Positions 1-7,591 of a stretch of 44,399 nucleotides of DNA are shown here, piece after piece. The notes under the pieces were generated by a model. The model was not told the DNA's origin. It was given only the letters and a program-made list of their open reading frames with translations, and did no database searches. Position numbers and translations under genes: made by a program. How positions within the stretch are numbered: position 1 is the stretch's first letter; every line of letters starts with the position of its first letter. This DNA comes from Hyphomicrobiales bacterium (GTDB lineage: Bacteria > Pseudomonadota > Alphaproteobacteria > Rhizobiales > Xanthobacteraceae), in the NCBI GenBank assembly GCA_003140315.1, contig PLJS01000070.1:838-45236 (forward strand). The letters run 5' to 3'.

Positions 1-19
1 ATTTTGGGAGTAGGACCAA

Positions 20-763
20 ATGCGAGCACTCGCTGCTTCGTTTCTCTTGTTCGCCGGCACCGCAGCAGCTCATGCGGCCGACCTTCCGCCGCAGCCCATG
101 CCGTACAAGGCGCCCGTCATGGTGTCGACGCCCGTCGTCAACTGGACCGGCTGCTACGTCGGCGGCCACGCCGGCTATGCCTGGTCGCGTTCCAATTACA
201 CGCTCGACAATGGTACGGGGCTTGTCGAGTCGTTCAGCGACAACCCGAGCAACTTCATGGGCGGCGGCCAGGTCGGCTGTCAGTACCAGTTCTCCGGCAA
301 CTGGGTTGTCGGCATCGAAGGCACGTGGTCGTGGGACAAGCTCCAACAGACCGACATCAGCGTTATCAATCCGGTGCACCAGCGCACACTCGGCATCAAT
401 CAGATCGCAACCGCGACCGGCCGGCTGGGCTACGCCTGGGATCGTTGGATGCTCTACGCCAAGGGCGGCTTCGCCGACGCGAAGATCGACACCTACGCGA
501 TCAATACGGCGAACGGCGTCTTCGGCGATGCCAACGCGTGGCAGACCGGATGGACGGTCGGCGGCGGCCTTGAATACATGGTAATGCCGAGCTTGGTCAT
601 CGGCGCGGAGTTCAACTATTATCGCTTCGGCTTCGACCGTTCTCTTGCGGCCTCGAATGGAACAGTCGGCTCGGTGTACGATTCCAGGGCTGAAGTGTAT
701 TCGGCGCTGGTGCGGGCGAGCTGGCTGTTCAACTGGGGCGGCCCTGTCGTCGCGCGTTACTGA
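20..763 (+). CDS. Outer-membrane beta-barrel porin (Omp25/Omp31 type)
   Basis: A 247-residue outer-membrane protein of the small eight-stranded barrel family common in Rhizobiales. Residues 1-19 form a signal peptide (basic start, hydrophobic core, Ala-rich end before ADLPP). The mature part shows alternating aromatic and glycine-rich strands, such as WTGCYVGGHAGYAW near residue 42, and ends in Tyr (VVARY), the aromatic C-terminal signature used for barrel assembly. A GGGAG ribosome site lies 9 bases before the ATG. A strong rho-independent terminator follows directly, so it is a single-gene unit. It has no visible link to the catabolic genes further right. Role beyond general membrane structure or porin function is not resolved. 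Confidence 0.9.
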   Translation: MRALAASFLLFAGTAAAHAADLPPQPMPYKAPVMVSTPVVNWTGCYVGGHAGYAWSRSNYTLDNGTGLVESFSDNPSNFMGGGQVGCQYQFSGNWVVGIEGTWSWDKLQQTDISVINPVHQRTLGINQIATATGRLGYAWDRWMLYAKGGFADAKIDTYAINTANGVFGDANAWQTGWTVGGGLEYMVMPSLVIGAEFNYYRFGFDRSLAASNGTVGSVYDSRAEVYSALVRASWLFNWGGPVVARY

Positions 764-789
764 TCGTCTCGACGATAAACTAAACACGA

Positions 790-815
790 GCCCCGGGCAT
801 CGCCCGGGGCTTTTT
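790..815 (+). terminator. Rho-independent terminator of the porin gene
   Basis: A perfect 9-bp GC stem (GCCCCGGGC pairing with GCCCGGGGC) with a 3-base loop ATC is followed at once by five T. It sits 27 bases after the porin stop codon. Confidence 0.93.
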
Positions 816-851
816 CGTCGTCGCGCAGGCCGATTCGGTTCGGCTCGATCC

Positions 852-1229
852 TCATCCGCCGACTACGACACGAGCCATGCTCATGGGCGGATCGCGTGAG
901 CTCCATATGCCCTGGAAAAACGCGTCGTATTGAGATCCTCGACAATGGATCGGTTCGTCCCCGACCACGTGCCAGTCACCGGAGACGGCGTCACCGACGG
1001 CGATCGCTCCTTCGTTGCCCAGCATTTCGACGAGCGAATAGCCGGCGGCGTGAGCCACGACGAGCATCGCGCCATTGCGAGATGCGAAGATCACGAAGCC
1101 GATGCCGGCGCTCATGCGGGATGCCGAAGGTGAGTCGGGCGTTCCGACAATTTGCGCTCGCACGTGTGCGTGCAGGCAACCTGGCGCCCAGGATTCCCAC
1201 AGAGAAATTTCCGTCTCGGGCGTGCGCAT
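852..1229 (-). CDS. Small hypothetical protein
   Basis: A possible 125-residue protein that I do not recognise. The start is the ATG at 1229; a longer form to 1421 would run into the opposite-strand gene at 1409. The C-terminal two thirds read like real protein, with balanced hydrophobic and acidic residues (for example GFVIFASRNGAMLVVAHAAG). The ribosome site is weak. There are no motifs and no membrane segment long enough to call. It converges on the porin. It could be a spurious reading frame. Confidence 0.4.
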   Translation of the reverse strand: MRTPETEISLWESWAPGCLHAHVRAQIVGTPDSPSASRMSAGIGFVIFASRNGAMLVVAHAAGYSLVEMLGNEGAIAVGDAVSGDWHVVGDEPIHCRGSQYDAFFQGIWSSRDPPMSMARVVVGG

Positions 1230-1408
1230 TTCGTTGCGCAAAGCGTTGCGACCGTCGGGAGCGGGGCACGCCTTCACATCGGACACGACCGCGGAGCCTA
1301 TTAGGCCGGCGATGGTCCCGCGCGCGCCCGGTGGCTGGCCTGTGGAAAATCGGGTGCTAGAATCGACGCACCCGCTTCGCCAGCCGGCGCGGTGTTCGTA
1401 GGAGACCG

Positions 1409-1633
1409 ATGCCCAACGCACCCGTCGGACCTGAGACGCAGCTGGTAGACCTGATCCGCGCCGAGGGCGGTCCGGACTTCACCATCACCATCACGATCAC
1501 TCGGTCAGGCGGTAGCTGGACCGTGTCGACGAACGATCGCGACCCCAGCGGCTCCGCGACCCGCACCGGGAAGGGTAAGAGCTTCGATGCGGCGTGGGTG
1601 CGCCAGGCGCTCGCGCTCGGTGTGCATCGGTAA
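1409..1633 (+). CDS. Small hypothetical protein, 74 aa
   Basis: A 74-residue protein of unknown function. It has a good ribosome site (GTAGGAG, 4 bases from the ATG). The middle carries an alternating Thr/Ile strand (FTITITITRSGG) followed by a polar turn, then an amphipathic end, suggesting a small beta-rich fold. It converges on the toxin-antitoxin pair on the other strand. Small genes of this sort often sit beside integrated elements in Rhizobiales. No function is assigned. Confidence 0.55.
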   Translation: MPNAPVGPETQLVDLIRAEGGPDFTITITITRSGGSWTVSTNDRDPSGSATRTGKGKSFDAAWVRQALALGVHR

Positions 1634-1650
1634 GAGCTGCGTGCGATCGG

Positions 1651-1938
1651 TCACGCGGCCTTTGGTTTCGCGGCGAGCTTCACGCCGAGCGCGTCGAGCA
1701 CGCGCATGATGGTGTCGAATTCGGGCTTCGTGTCGCCGCTCAGCGCACGATAGAGATTTTCCCGGGACACGCCGGCGTCGCGCGCAATGTCGGTCATACC
1801 GCGCGCGCGTGCCGCGGTGCCGATCGCATGGGCCACGAAGGAAGGGTCGCCGGTCTCGAGCGCCTCGCTGAGATAAGCCGCGACGGCCTCCGGGCTGTCG
1901 AGATGCTCGGCCGAATCGTACGGACGGGTCTTGACCAT
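1651..1938 (-). CDS. Antitoxin, HigA-like addiction module antidote
   Basis: A 95-residue antitoxin of the COG3636 / HI1420 type. The C-terminal half (residues about 48-90) is an XRE-like helix-turn-helix (DIARDAGVSRENLYRALSG), expected to bind and repress the module's own promoter; the N-terminal half would contact the toxin. The start is fixed by GGAGGACT placed 4 bases upstream of the ATG. It lies only 2 bases after the toxin stop, giving the toxin-first order typical of HigBA pairs. It acts in the cytoplasm by neutralising the neighbouring RelE-fold toxin. The family assignment is firm; the cognate RNA target is not predictable. Confidence 0.85.
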   Translation of the reverse strand: MVKTRPYDSAEHLDSPEAVAAYLSEALETGDPSFVAHAIGTAARARGMTDIARDAGVSRENLYRALSGDTKPEFDTIMRVLDALGVKLAAKPKAA

Positions 1939-1940
1939 GC

Positions 1941-2237
1941 TCAGTCCTCCAGTTCGCTCGCGAGCTTCTTGGCCGTCTTGATGTCCGCCGCCTGCGATGA
2001 CTTGTCGCCTCCGCAGAGCAGCATCACCAAGGCGCGGCCTTGCTGCACGAAATAGACCCGGTAGCCGGGCCCGTAATGAATGCGCAGCTCGCTCACACCT
2101 TCGCCGACCGGAGCGACGTCGCCCGGATTGCCAAGGGCCAAGCGATCGATCCGCGCGGCGATCTTTACCTTCGCCCGGATGTCCGATAGGCCGCCAAGCC
2201 ACTGCGCAAACACGGGGGTCTGCCGCACTTCGGTCAT
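1941..2237 (-). CDS. Toxin, RelE/ParE superfamily (HigB-like)
   Basis: A 98-residue toxin of the COG3657 / HI1419 addiction-module killer family, a RelE-fold mRNA interferase that would act on translating ribosomes. Typical features are the N-terminal TPVFAQWL helix, the IDRLALGNPGD turn, the ELRIHYGPGYRVYF strand pair and the end GGDKSSQAADIKTAKKLA. I chose the ATG at 2237 because the family begins here; an extension to 2291 would cover the promoter and an inverted repeat. It is first in a two-gene operon with the antitoxin. Family assignment is by sequence pattern; activity is inferred. Confidence 0.85.
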   Translation of the reverse strand: MTEVRQTPVFAQWLGGLSDIRAKVKIAARIDRLALGNPGDVAPVGEGVSELRIHYGPGYRVYFVQQGRALVMLLCGGDKSSQAADIKTAKKLASELED

Positions 2238-2242
2238 GGAAG

Positions 2243-2271
2243 AACGTAGCGTAAGCGCTACAGTTCGGCAA
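2243..2271 (-). promoter_or_regulatory. Probable promoter and operator of the toxin-antitoxin operon
   Basis: A perfect inverted repeat GTAGCG-TAAG-CGCTAC lies at 2246-2261, 8 bases before the toxin start. On the minus strand a TTGCCG box (2266-2271) and a TACGTT box (2243-2248) are 17 bases apart and enclose the repeat. This is the expected place for autorepression by the antitoxin. The boxes are weak matches. Confidence 0.45.
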
Positions 2272-2365
2272 GGGAGGGGCAGAACCGTCATCGCGCTCTT
2301 GAACCTGATCCGTGATCCAACAATCAGCGCAGATGATTAGTAATGTGATGATAGAGGACGGCGAC

Positions 2366-2384
2366 TTTGTACGAGTTTGTACGA
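2366..2384 (+). repeat. Tandem direct repeat TTTGTACGA
   Basis: Two copies of TTTGTACGA (2366-2374 and 2376-2384), one base apart, end just before the ATG of the DUF2280 gene. They could be a small operator or a chance repeat. Confidence 0.35.
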
Positions 2385-2385
2385 A

Positions 2386-2979
2386 ATGCCGCCGCGTGAA
2401 GAGCTCACCTTCATCCAGAAATGCTTTATCGTTCAGCAGCTTGCGCAGTTTTCTACACCTGTGCAGGCGGCGAGGGCGTTCAAAGAGGAAATCGGCTTCG
2501 AGATCGCGCGCAACCGGGTCGCCTATTTCGACCCGATCAAGAAGACTGGAGCCGCGCTGGCCGGCGATCTGAAGGTCCTGTTCAACGAGACCCGTAAGGC
2601 GTTCCTGGCGGACATCGACAACATCCCGATCGCCAACAAGGCGGTGCAGCTGCGCGCGCTCGATCGTGCGCTTGCGCTCGCCGAGGACCGCGGGCAGATC
2701 CCGATGGTGATCGCCCTCGTCGAAGCTGCGGCCAAGATCGCCGGCACCATCACGAACAAGCACCAGCACGAGGTGACCGGGAAGGACGGCGGGGCGATTG
2801 AGACTGCTGATGCAGCCCGCGAACGCATCATGGCCCGCCTTAACGAGATCGCAGCCCGCACAGCCGTGTTCGCTCGCCTTGATCAGTTGAGGACGCGTAT
2901 TGCGGCGCCGACCACCGACGCCGGCGCTCCCACGTCACCAGGTGCTGGATGTGCCAATACGGATCACCGGCCACCATGA
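2386..2979 (+). CDS. Phage-type DUF2280 protein (small-terminase-like)
   Basis: A 197-residue protein with a DUF2280-like N-terminal region (about residues 5-130): an early helical segment (FIVQQLAQFSTPVQAARAFKEE), a YFDPIKK turn and the IPIANKAVQLRALDRAL helix. Such proteins are found in prophages and behave like small terminase subunits, which recognise phage DNA for packaging; that role is inferred. The ATG at 2386 was preferred to the TTG at 2377; neither has a clear ribosome site. The last 40 residues are low-complexity and overlap the opposite-strand HTH gene, so the C-terminus may be degenerate. No large terminase or capsid gene follows, which points to a remnant. Confidence 0.65.
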   Translation: MPPREELTFIQKCFIVQQLAQFSTPVQAARAFKEEIGFEIARNRVAYFDPIKKTGAALAGDLKVLFNETRKAFLADIDNIPIANKAVQLRALDRALALAEDRGQIPMVIALVEAAAKIAGTITNKHQHEVTGKDGGAIETADAARERIMARLNEIAARTAVFARLDQLRTRIAAPTTDAGAPTSPGAGCANTDHRPP

Positions 2980-3142
2980 TGGCGGCGGGCAGCGGTCGGA
3001 CCCGGCGCGAGCGCCAGCCGTTCACCCGCTGCGCGGAAACGCCGTAGCGGGCCATCACCTCGGTGCGCGACAGATACCAGCCGCGGGGCAGCACGACCTG
3101 GCGCGCGCCGCGCTCGAGCTTCTCCGGCGCTGACGTCTGCAC
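2840..3142 (-). CDS. Small AlpA/MerR-like helix-turn-helix protein
   Basis: A 100-residue protein with a short winged HTH of the AlpA / HTH_17 type: residues about 24-50 read LSRTEVMARYGVSAQRVNGW, followed by a wing (MVAGDPYWHIQHLVTWERRR). Proteins like this regulate excision or expression in small mobile elements. The start is GTG at 3142, with AGGAG about 11 bases upstream; this start is uncertain. Its C-terminus overlaps the 3' end of the DUF2280 gene by about 140 bases on the other strand, which is unusual and suggests one of the two ends is not functional. Confidence 0.5.
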   Translation of the reverse strand: MQTSAPEKLERGARQVVLPRGWYLSRTEVMARYGVSAQRVNGWRSRRVRPLPAAIMVAGDPYWHIQHLVTWERRRRWSAPQYASSTDQGERTRLCGLRSR

Positions 3143-3361
3143 GCGGCCGCATACTCCTCACGCGAACGCGGCGATTTTTCCTCTTGAGACACTGCGGCCT
3201 CGTTAACGCGGTCCCGATCGCCTCCAGCGCGTGTCGCGCGAAAAAGTGCTCTTGGCCTCTAAGTTCTTGTCCGGACTCTCAAATTTTTTTCGCTGCACGA
3301 TTTTTCTTCTCCTCCGAATCCGGCCCGCCGTATCCCTGGTGTCAACTATCGGAGGATGAAG

Positions 3362-3706
3362 ATGCTGGCAGATCGCTCGCTTCACTCGGAACGAACGTCG
3401 ACGACCCGCAGTGCCGTCTCGAACGGGACGCGGCTGCTTGCCGGCGTGGACGGCCGCAGCGCGACAGCGCGCCGCTTCCGTGACCTGCATGCCGACCTTC
3501 TCCGGGATCTCGGCGGTGCGCCCGCGCTCACCACCATGCAGCGTGGCCTCGTGCGCCAGGCGGCCGCGCTTCAGCTGCAGGCCGAGCAGCTGCAGGCGGC
3601 GGTCGTGCGCGGCGACACAGTCGACAGCAAGGACCTGATCCGCGTGTCGGGCGAAGCGAGCCGGATCCTGACCGGGCTCGCAAAGCGATCACCGCAAGCG
3701 GCCTGA
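3362..3706 (+). CDS. Hypothetical protein of a phage-like cassette, 114 aa
   Basis: A 114-residue, mostly helical, Ala/Gln-rich protein. GGAGG at 3351-3355 is directly next to an ATG at 3356, so the ATG at 3362, with 6-base spacing, is the likelier start. The core (NGTRLLAGVDGRSATARRF, then RGLVRQAAALQLQAEQLQAA) resembles small conserved unknowns that I associate with integrated elements in Rhizobiales; no function is known to me. It is first of three small same-strand genes (3362-4409) with good ribosome sites and similar spacing. Confidence 0.6.
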   Translation: MLADRSLHSERTSTTRSAVSNGTRLLAGVDGRSATARRFRDLHADLLRDLGGAPALTTMQRGLVRQAAALQLQAEQLQAAVVRGDTVDSKDLIRVSGEASRILTGLAKRSPQAA

Positions 3707-3727
3707 CGATAGGGAGCGAGAACGATT

Positions 3728-4075
3728 ATGGGTGCGTTCGCGAGCGCGCGAGAGATCGTCGGCCGGTCCGCAGGGCAGGGGACACCGTCACGCGCGAGCG
3801 CAGGCGGTGATCTGCCCGCCGGCGCGACGCTGTCGCCTGCGCGTGCGGTGCTGGCTGACCATCTTCGCCAGCTCGACGCGGCCCGATCGGCGGCCGCGGC
3901 CGCGCGTGTACCGTGGCAGAAGCTCCAGCCCGAGGTCGAAAATGCAAAGCGCCGCCTCGCCGGTGCGGAGAGCGCTGCAGCGGCCGTCGATGACCTCGAA
4001 GCTTCCGACGTCGCATCGTGGGCTCGATCGGGCGACGTCGAGAAGCCGTCACCGATGATGAAATGGCGCTCGTGA
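3728..4075 (+). CDS. Hypothetical Ala-rich helical protein, 115 aa
   Basis: A 115-residue unknown protein starting 21 bases after the preceding gene, with a GGGAG ribosome site about 10 bases upstream. The middle and C-terminal parts (residues 38-95) are long Ala-rich helices with regular charged positions, compatible with a short coiled coil. No catalytic motif is visible. It is likely co-transcribed with its two neighbours. Confidence 0.5.
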   Translation: MGAFASAREIVGRSAGQGTPSRASAGGDLPAGATLSPARAVLADHLRQLDAARSAAAAARVPWQKLQPEVENAKRRLAGAESAAAAVDDLEASDVASWARSGDVEKPSPMMKWRS

Positions 4076-4109
4076 CGATGAAGCGCGCGCATTCACAAGG
4101 AGCAGGATC

Positions 4110-4409
4110 ATGACCACCGTTCCCATGATGCCATCGGCGGCGAACGCGTCGGCCGTTCACGCCGGCGACTTTGCCTTCCCGCACAATTACCAGGCCGCGC
4201 CCGGAGCGATCGTGAACGTTCCGACCTATGACGTTGGAAAGCTTCTCTCGTCGGGCTGGATTCGACTGCCGGCGAGCGGTGGCACGGCAGTACGCCCGGT
4301 GCGCGGTGCCTTCGACTTCGTGGCCGGCGCGGCGTTCTACGACACCGACATCGCGAAATTGATCGTGTTCGACGGCGTGACTTGGCGTGACCCGCTACTG
4401 CATGCATGA
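4110..4409 (+). CDS. Hypothetical phage-like protein, 99 aa
   Basis: A 99-residue protein with a strong AAGGAG ribosome site 7 bases before the ATG. The C-terminal segment GAAFYDTDIAKLIVFDGVTWRD resembles the repeat ending seen in phage tail or head-decoration proteins, where a small beta fold with FDG-x-TW recurs. The N-terminal half contains HNYQAAPGAIVNVPTYDVGKLLSSGW. It is third in the small cassette that begins at 3362. Phage origin is inferred from these motifs and from the DUF2280 neighbour. Confidence 0.55.
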   Translation: MTTVPMMPSAANASAVHAGDFAFPHNYQAAPGAIVNVPTYDVGKLLSSGWIRLPASGGTAVRPVRGAFDFVAGAAFYDTDIAKLIVFDGVTWRDPLLHA

Positions 4410-4505
4410 CGAAGCAGCCCGGTCGCGTGTTGCCGCGGACGGGCGATGCTCGTGCGCGCACGCTGAGGACCCCGGTGTCTCGGAGTGAGGAATATGAATC
4501 ACATC

Positions 4506-4536
4506 CAACACTTGTCACCCCGCTGAGGTGTTGACT
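4506..4536 (+). promoter_or_regulatory. Inverted repeat with a -35-like box before a flavoprotein gene
   Basis: Arms CAACACTT (4506-4513) and AGGTGTTG (4526-4533) pair at 7 of 8 positions around a 12-base loop. The right arm runs into TTGACT (4531-4536), a near-consensus -35 box. No good -10 box follows at the right spacing. It may be an operator of the gene at 4624. The rest of 4410-4623 shows nothing recognisable. Confidence 0.3.
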
Positions 4537-4623
4537 ATCGAAGCTTGGCCGCCTAACGGTGGATCGAGCGTCTGGCTGCGCGAATTGAAGGCGGGCCGGA
4601 TCCAACGGGAGCGCCGGGCCTTC

Positions 4624-6120
4624 ATGAGTTCCTGTTTCGACGTGGAGGTCGATCTGCTCGTGATCGGATTCGGCGCGGCGGGCGCTGCTGCCGCGATCAC
4701 GGCGTCCGAAGCCGGAGCCAGCGTGATGATTGCCGAGAAGCAAAGCGAGCACGAACACACGCCGAATACACGCATGTCACGCGGTCTCGTGATGGGCGTG
4801 AACGACGTCGAGCGGGGAACGGACTATCTCGTGACCTGTGCGGGCGGAATGGTGCCGGCGAGTGTCCTACGCGTCTTTGCGGAGCGGGCGAACCATGTCA
4901 TCGACTGGCTCGGCGAGCATTGCCCGGACGTGCCGTATACGCGCGTTACCGGTGCGGAGCATCCGGAATTCGCAGGCGCCGAGGCGATCGACGCCTACCA
5001 GGCCGGCCGTGCCAGCCGAAAGCGCGACCCCGAGGCGCTTGTTGGGCAGCATCTTTACGCGTCGCTCAAGCGCGCGGTCGAGAAAACGAAGACTCAAATC
5101 GCCTGGTCGATGCCCGCGAAGCGATTGTTGCGCAACGACGGCGGCGACGTGGTCGGCGCGCTGCTCGGCGGCCCGGAAGCCCCTTGCCGCGTCAGCGCGC
5201 GCTACGGCGTCGTGCTCGCTTGCGGCGGGTTCGAATATGACGAGGAATCCAAGCAGACCTATCTTCCGGCGGGGCCGATGTATTTCTACGGCAATCCCGG
5301 GAACACCGGTGATGGGTTGCGGCTTGCGCAGGACGTGGGCGCGAGCTTTTGGCACATGGGCCAGATCGTCGGTCGCGCGATCGGAAATTTCACGCTCGAT
5401 AGTGGCCTCGCCGTCGGCTTCCAACTGGGCCTCGACAGCGCCGCGCTCGGCTTCGCGCAGGACCCGGCGGGCTTCTTCATCACAGATCGGCTTGGTAATC
5501 GCTTCGCAAACGAGTCTGTGCAGGCAATGCTCATGCACAATTTCTATTACGATCTGCTCCAGTTCGACTCCGCACGCGGCATATATCCGCGCATCCCCTG
5601 CTACTGGTTTTTCGACGAGAGGCGGCGGTGCGCAGGTCCGATCAGTTCGCCTGTCGTCGGCGCTTGCGCGGTCGGGCTTTACGACTGGAGCCTCGACAAC
5701 ATGCGCGAGATCGAACGCGGGTGGATCGCGAAAGGGAACACGCCCGCCGAAGTTGCCGCGGCGGCCGGCATGGACGATCCCGACGCGCTGGCAGCAACAT
5801 TCACCGCTTACAACAAGGCGTGCGCAGCCGGGCGCGATCCGCTCGGACGCCAGGAGACATCACTGATTCCGCTCGACTCGCCGCCTTACTATTGCGTGCG
5901 CCTGTGGCCCGGTGGTTCCAACACGACGGGCGGCCCGCGGCGCAACGAGCGATGCCAGATCTTGGGCGCCTTCGGCGCGCCGATCCGCGGTCTTTACGGC
6001 GCGGGTGAGCTCGGGCAGATCAGCGGTCTGCTTTATGCGGCGGACGGGGCCAATCTCAGCGAGGCGCTGTGTACCGGGCAGATCGCCGCTGAAGCGGCGC
6101 TCAGCAGCCACAACAATTGA
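4624..6120 (+). CDS. FAD-dependent dehydrogenase (fumarate reductase / ketosteroid dehydrogenase family, type I)
   Basis: A 498-residue soluble flavoprotein of the FAD_binding_2 family, which oxidises or reduces C-C bonds next to carbonyl groups. The N-terminus carries the dinucleotide fold VDLLVIGFGAAGAAAAIT (GFGAAG) then the EKQ acidic end of strand 2. The C-terminal part has the family hallmarks GGSNTTGGPRRNE, GLYGAGELG and the FAD-closing GQIAAEAA. The ATG at 4624 was chosen because it aligns exactly with the start of the paralogue at 37373. It has no signal peptide and no cytochrome or FMN domain. It stands alone and converges, 3 bases apart, on the ABC operon. The true substrate is unknown; a cyclic ketone or enoyl thioester is an inference from context. 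Confidence 0.85.
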   Translation: MSSCFDVEVDLLVIGFGAAGAAAAITASEAGASVMIAEKQSEHEHTPNTRMSRGLVMGVNDVERGTDYLVTCAGGMVPASVLRVFAERANHVIDWLGEHCPDVPYTRVTGAEHPEFAGAEAIDAYQAGRASRKRDPEALVGQHLYASLKRAVEKTKTQIAWSMPAKRLLRNDGGDVVGALLGGPEAPCRVSARYGVVLACGGFEYDEESKQTYLPAGPMYFYGNPGNTGDGLRLAQDVGASFWHMGQIVGRAIGNFTLDSGLAVGFQLGLDSAALGFAQDPAGFFITDRLGNRFANESVQAMLMHNFYYDLLQFDSARGIYPRIPCYWFFDERRRCAGPISSPVVGACAVGLYDWSLDNMREIERGWIAKGNTPAEVAAAAGMDDPDALAATFTAYNKACAAGRDPLGRQETSLIPLDSPPYYCVRLWPGGSNTTGGPRRNERCQILGAFGAPIRGLYGAGELGQISGLLYAADGANLSEALCTGQIAAEAALSSHNN

Positions 6121-6123
6121 AGC

Positions 6124-6849
6124 TCAAGATGGGGCCAGAGACGCGTGCCGCTCAGGCGTGAGCAGTGCGGCAAGGGTATCGCTATTCGCCAAAAGCTTGG
6201 CGCTCTCACCCCGCCAAACGATCCGGCCGCGATTGAGGACCACGGCCTCATGCGTCATTTCCAATGCGCGCTTGGCGGATTGCTCGACCAGGATCGCAGT
6301 GAGGCCTTCACCGAGCAGGTGCCGGATGGCCGCCAGCAGCCCGTCGACGATGACCGGAGCGAGCCCTTCGAGAGGTTCGTCGAGTAGCAAGAGAGTCGGA
6401 TTACCCATCAGGGCGCGCCCAATCGAGAGCATCTGCTGCTCGCCGCCTGACAATTGATTGCCGAAACTGTTACGCCGTTCCGCGAGTCGGGGGAAAAGGT
6501 CGTACACCGCCCTGATTGTCCATCGCCCGCGACCGCGTTCTGCGATCAGCAGGTTCTCTTCGACCGTCAGCGATGGAAAAATCTCGCGCCCCTGCGGCAC
6601 GTAGCCGATACCGGTGCGTGCGCGGCGGTAGATCGGCCGTGTCTCAATCCTTTGGCCGAGCATGGCGATCGACCCGGCGTGGACAGTCGTATGTCCCATC
6701 AGCGTGGCAAGGAGCGTGGTCTTCCCGACGCCGTTACGACCGAGCACGGCCAGCGCGCGCCGCGGAGCAAGCGTCAGATCGATGTCCTCCAGGATCACCG
6801 TCGGACCGTACCCCGCGCGCAGCCCCGAGACGTGCAGTACGTCAGCCAC
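6124..6849 (-). CDS. LivF-type ABC transporter ATPase, transporter A
   Basis: A 241-residue ATPase of the branched-chain-amino-acid (HAAT) transporter family, working with the LivG-type ATPase at the cytoplasmic face. Visible motifs: Walker A GRNGVGKTT (37-45), Q-loop VPQGRE (84-89), signature LSGGEQQ (133-139), Walker B LLLLDEP (153-159) and switch VEQSAK. It starts at GTG and overlaps the previous gene by 8 bases, so translation is coupled. It is the last gene of a minus-strand operon running from about 14.5 kb. Transporters of this family also move aromatic acids and amides, so the substrate need not be an amino acid. Confidence 0.92.
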   Translation of the reverse strand: MADVLHVSGLRAGYGPTVILEDIDLTLAPRRALAVLGRNGVGKTTLLATLMGHTTVHAGSIAMLGQRIETRPIYRRARTGIGYVPQGREIFPSLTVEENLLIAERGRGRWTIRAVYDLFPRLAERRNSFGNQLSGGEQQMLSIGRALMGNPTLLLLDEPLEGLAPVIVDGLLAAIRHLLGEGLTAILVEQSAKRALEMTHEAVVLNRGRIVWRGESAKLLANSDTLAALLTPERHASLAPS

Positions 6850-7591
6850 GGGACTCTCCGAGATAGATCTCGCGCACCTTCCGATCGCTCTCGACCTCCT
6901 TCGGCGTTCCTTCCATCAGGATGGCGCCGGAGGCCAGCACGGTAATGCGGCGCGCGAAGCGGAACACCAAATCCATATCGTGTTCGATGAACAGGATCGC
7001 GATATCCGCGGGCATCTGCGAGATGGCATCAAAGATCAGATACGATTCATGCGATGGCACGCCTGCGGCTGGCTCGTCGAGAATGAGCACTCGTGGGCGC
7101 AAGCCGAGTGCGATCGCGATTTCGACCAGCCTTTGCTGGCCATAGGGGAGATCGCGGACAACTGTCTTTTCCAGCGCCATCAGGTTCAGCATCGTCAGGA
7201 GCGCGCGTGCCTCTTCAATCACCTCCTGGTGCGCGCTCGCGGCGCGAAAGAGTTGCCCCGAGACGCCCATCCGCTCGGCAATCGCCAGCGCGACGTTGTC
7301 GAGAACAGCCAGATGTCGAAACAGAGTGTTGGTTTGGAACGTGCGGCCGATGCCACGCTTGACGCGATGCGCCGCGGACAGCCGCGTGATATCTTGCCCA
7401 TCGAGCAGAATACGACCGGCATCAGGTCGCAGCCGCCCCGCGAGCAAATTCACGAAGGTGGATTTTCCGGCGCCGTTCGGCCCGATCAGTGCATGGCGTG
7501 CACCGCGTTCGAGCTGGAAATCGATGTGATCCGCGACAATGAGCGCGCCGAAGCTTCGGCATAGGCCTTTCACTTCGAGCGCGGGCGTCAC
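6842..7591 (-). CDS. LivG-type ABC transporter ATPase, transporter A
   Basis: A 249-residue ATPase partner of the LivF-type protein. Walker A GPNGAGKST is at 37-45, the LivG-style signature LPYGQQ at 148-153 (YG in place of SG is normal in this family), and Walker B VLILDEP at 168-174, followed by the AAGV segment and the H-loop IEHDMDLV. The start is GTG with a 4-base GTGA overlap with the permease gene before it. The whole operon is tightly packed, which supports one multi-subunit importer. Confidence 0.92.
   Translation of the reverse strand: MTPALEVKGLCRSFGALIVADHIDFQLERGARHALIGPNGAGKSTFVNLLAGRLRPDAGRILLDGQDITRLSAAHRVKRGIGRTFQTNTLFRHLAVLDNVALAIAERMGVSGQLFRAASAHQEVIEEARALLTMLNLMALEKTVVRDLPYGQQRLVEIAIALGLRPRVLILDEPAAGVPSHESYLIFDAISQMPADIAILFIEHDMDLVFRFARRITVLASGAILMEGTPKEVESDRKVREIYLGESRG

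Noticed and set aside
4-573. An Arg-rich open frame overlapping the porin gene
   Set aside because: It lies inside the porin in another frame and is Arg-rich and motif-free; the porin frame has the signal peptide and barrel pattern.
3184-3483. Open frame with Phe-rich segment upstream of the gene at 3362
   Set aside because: No ribosome site, no coherent fold, and it runs into the well-supported gene at 3362 in another frame.
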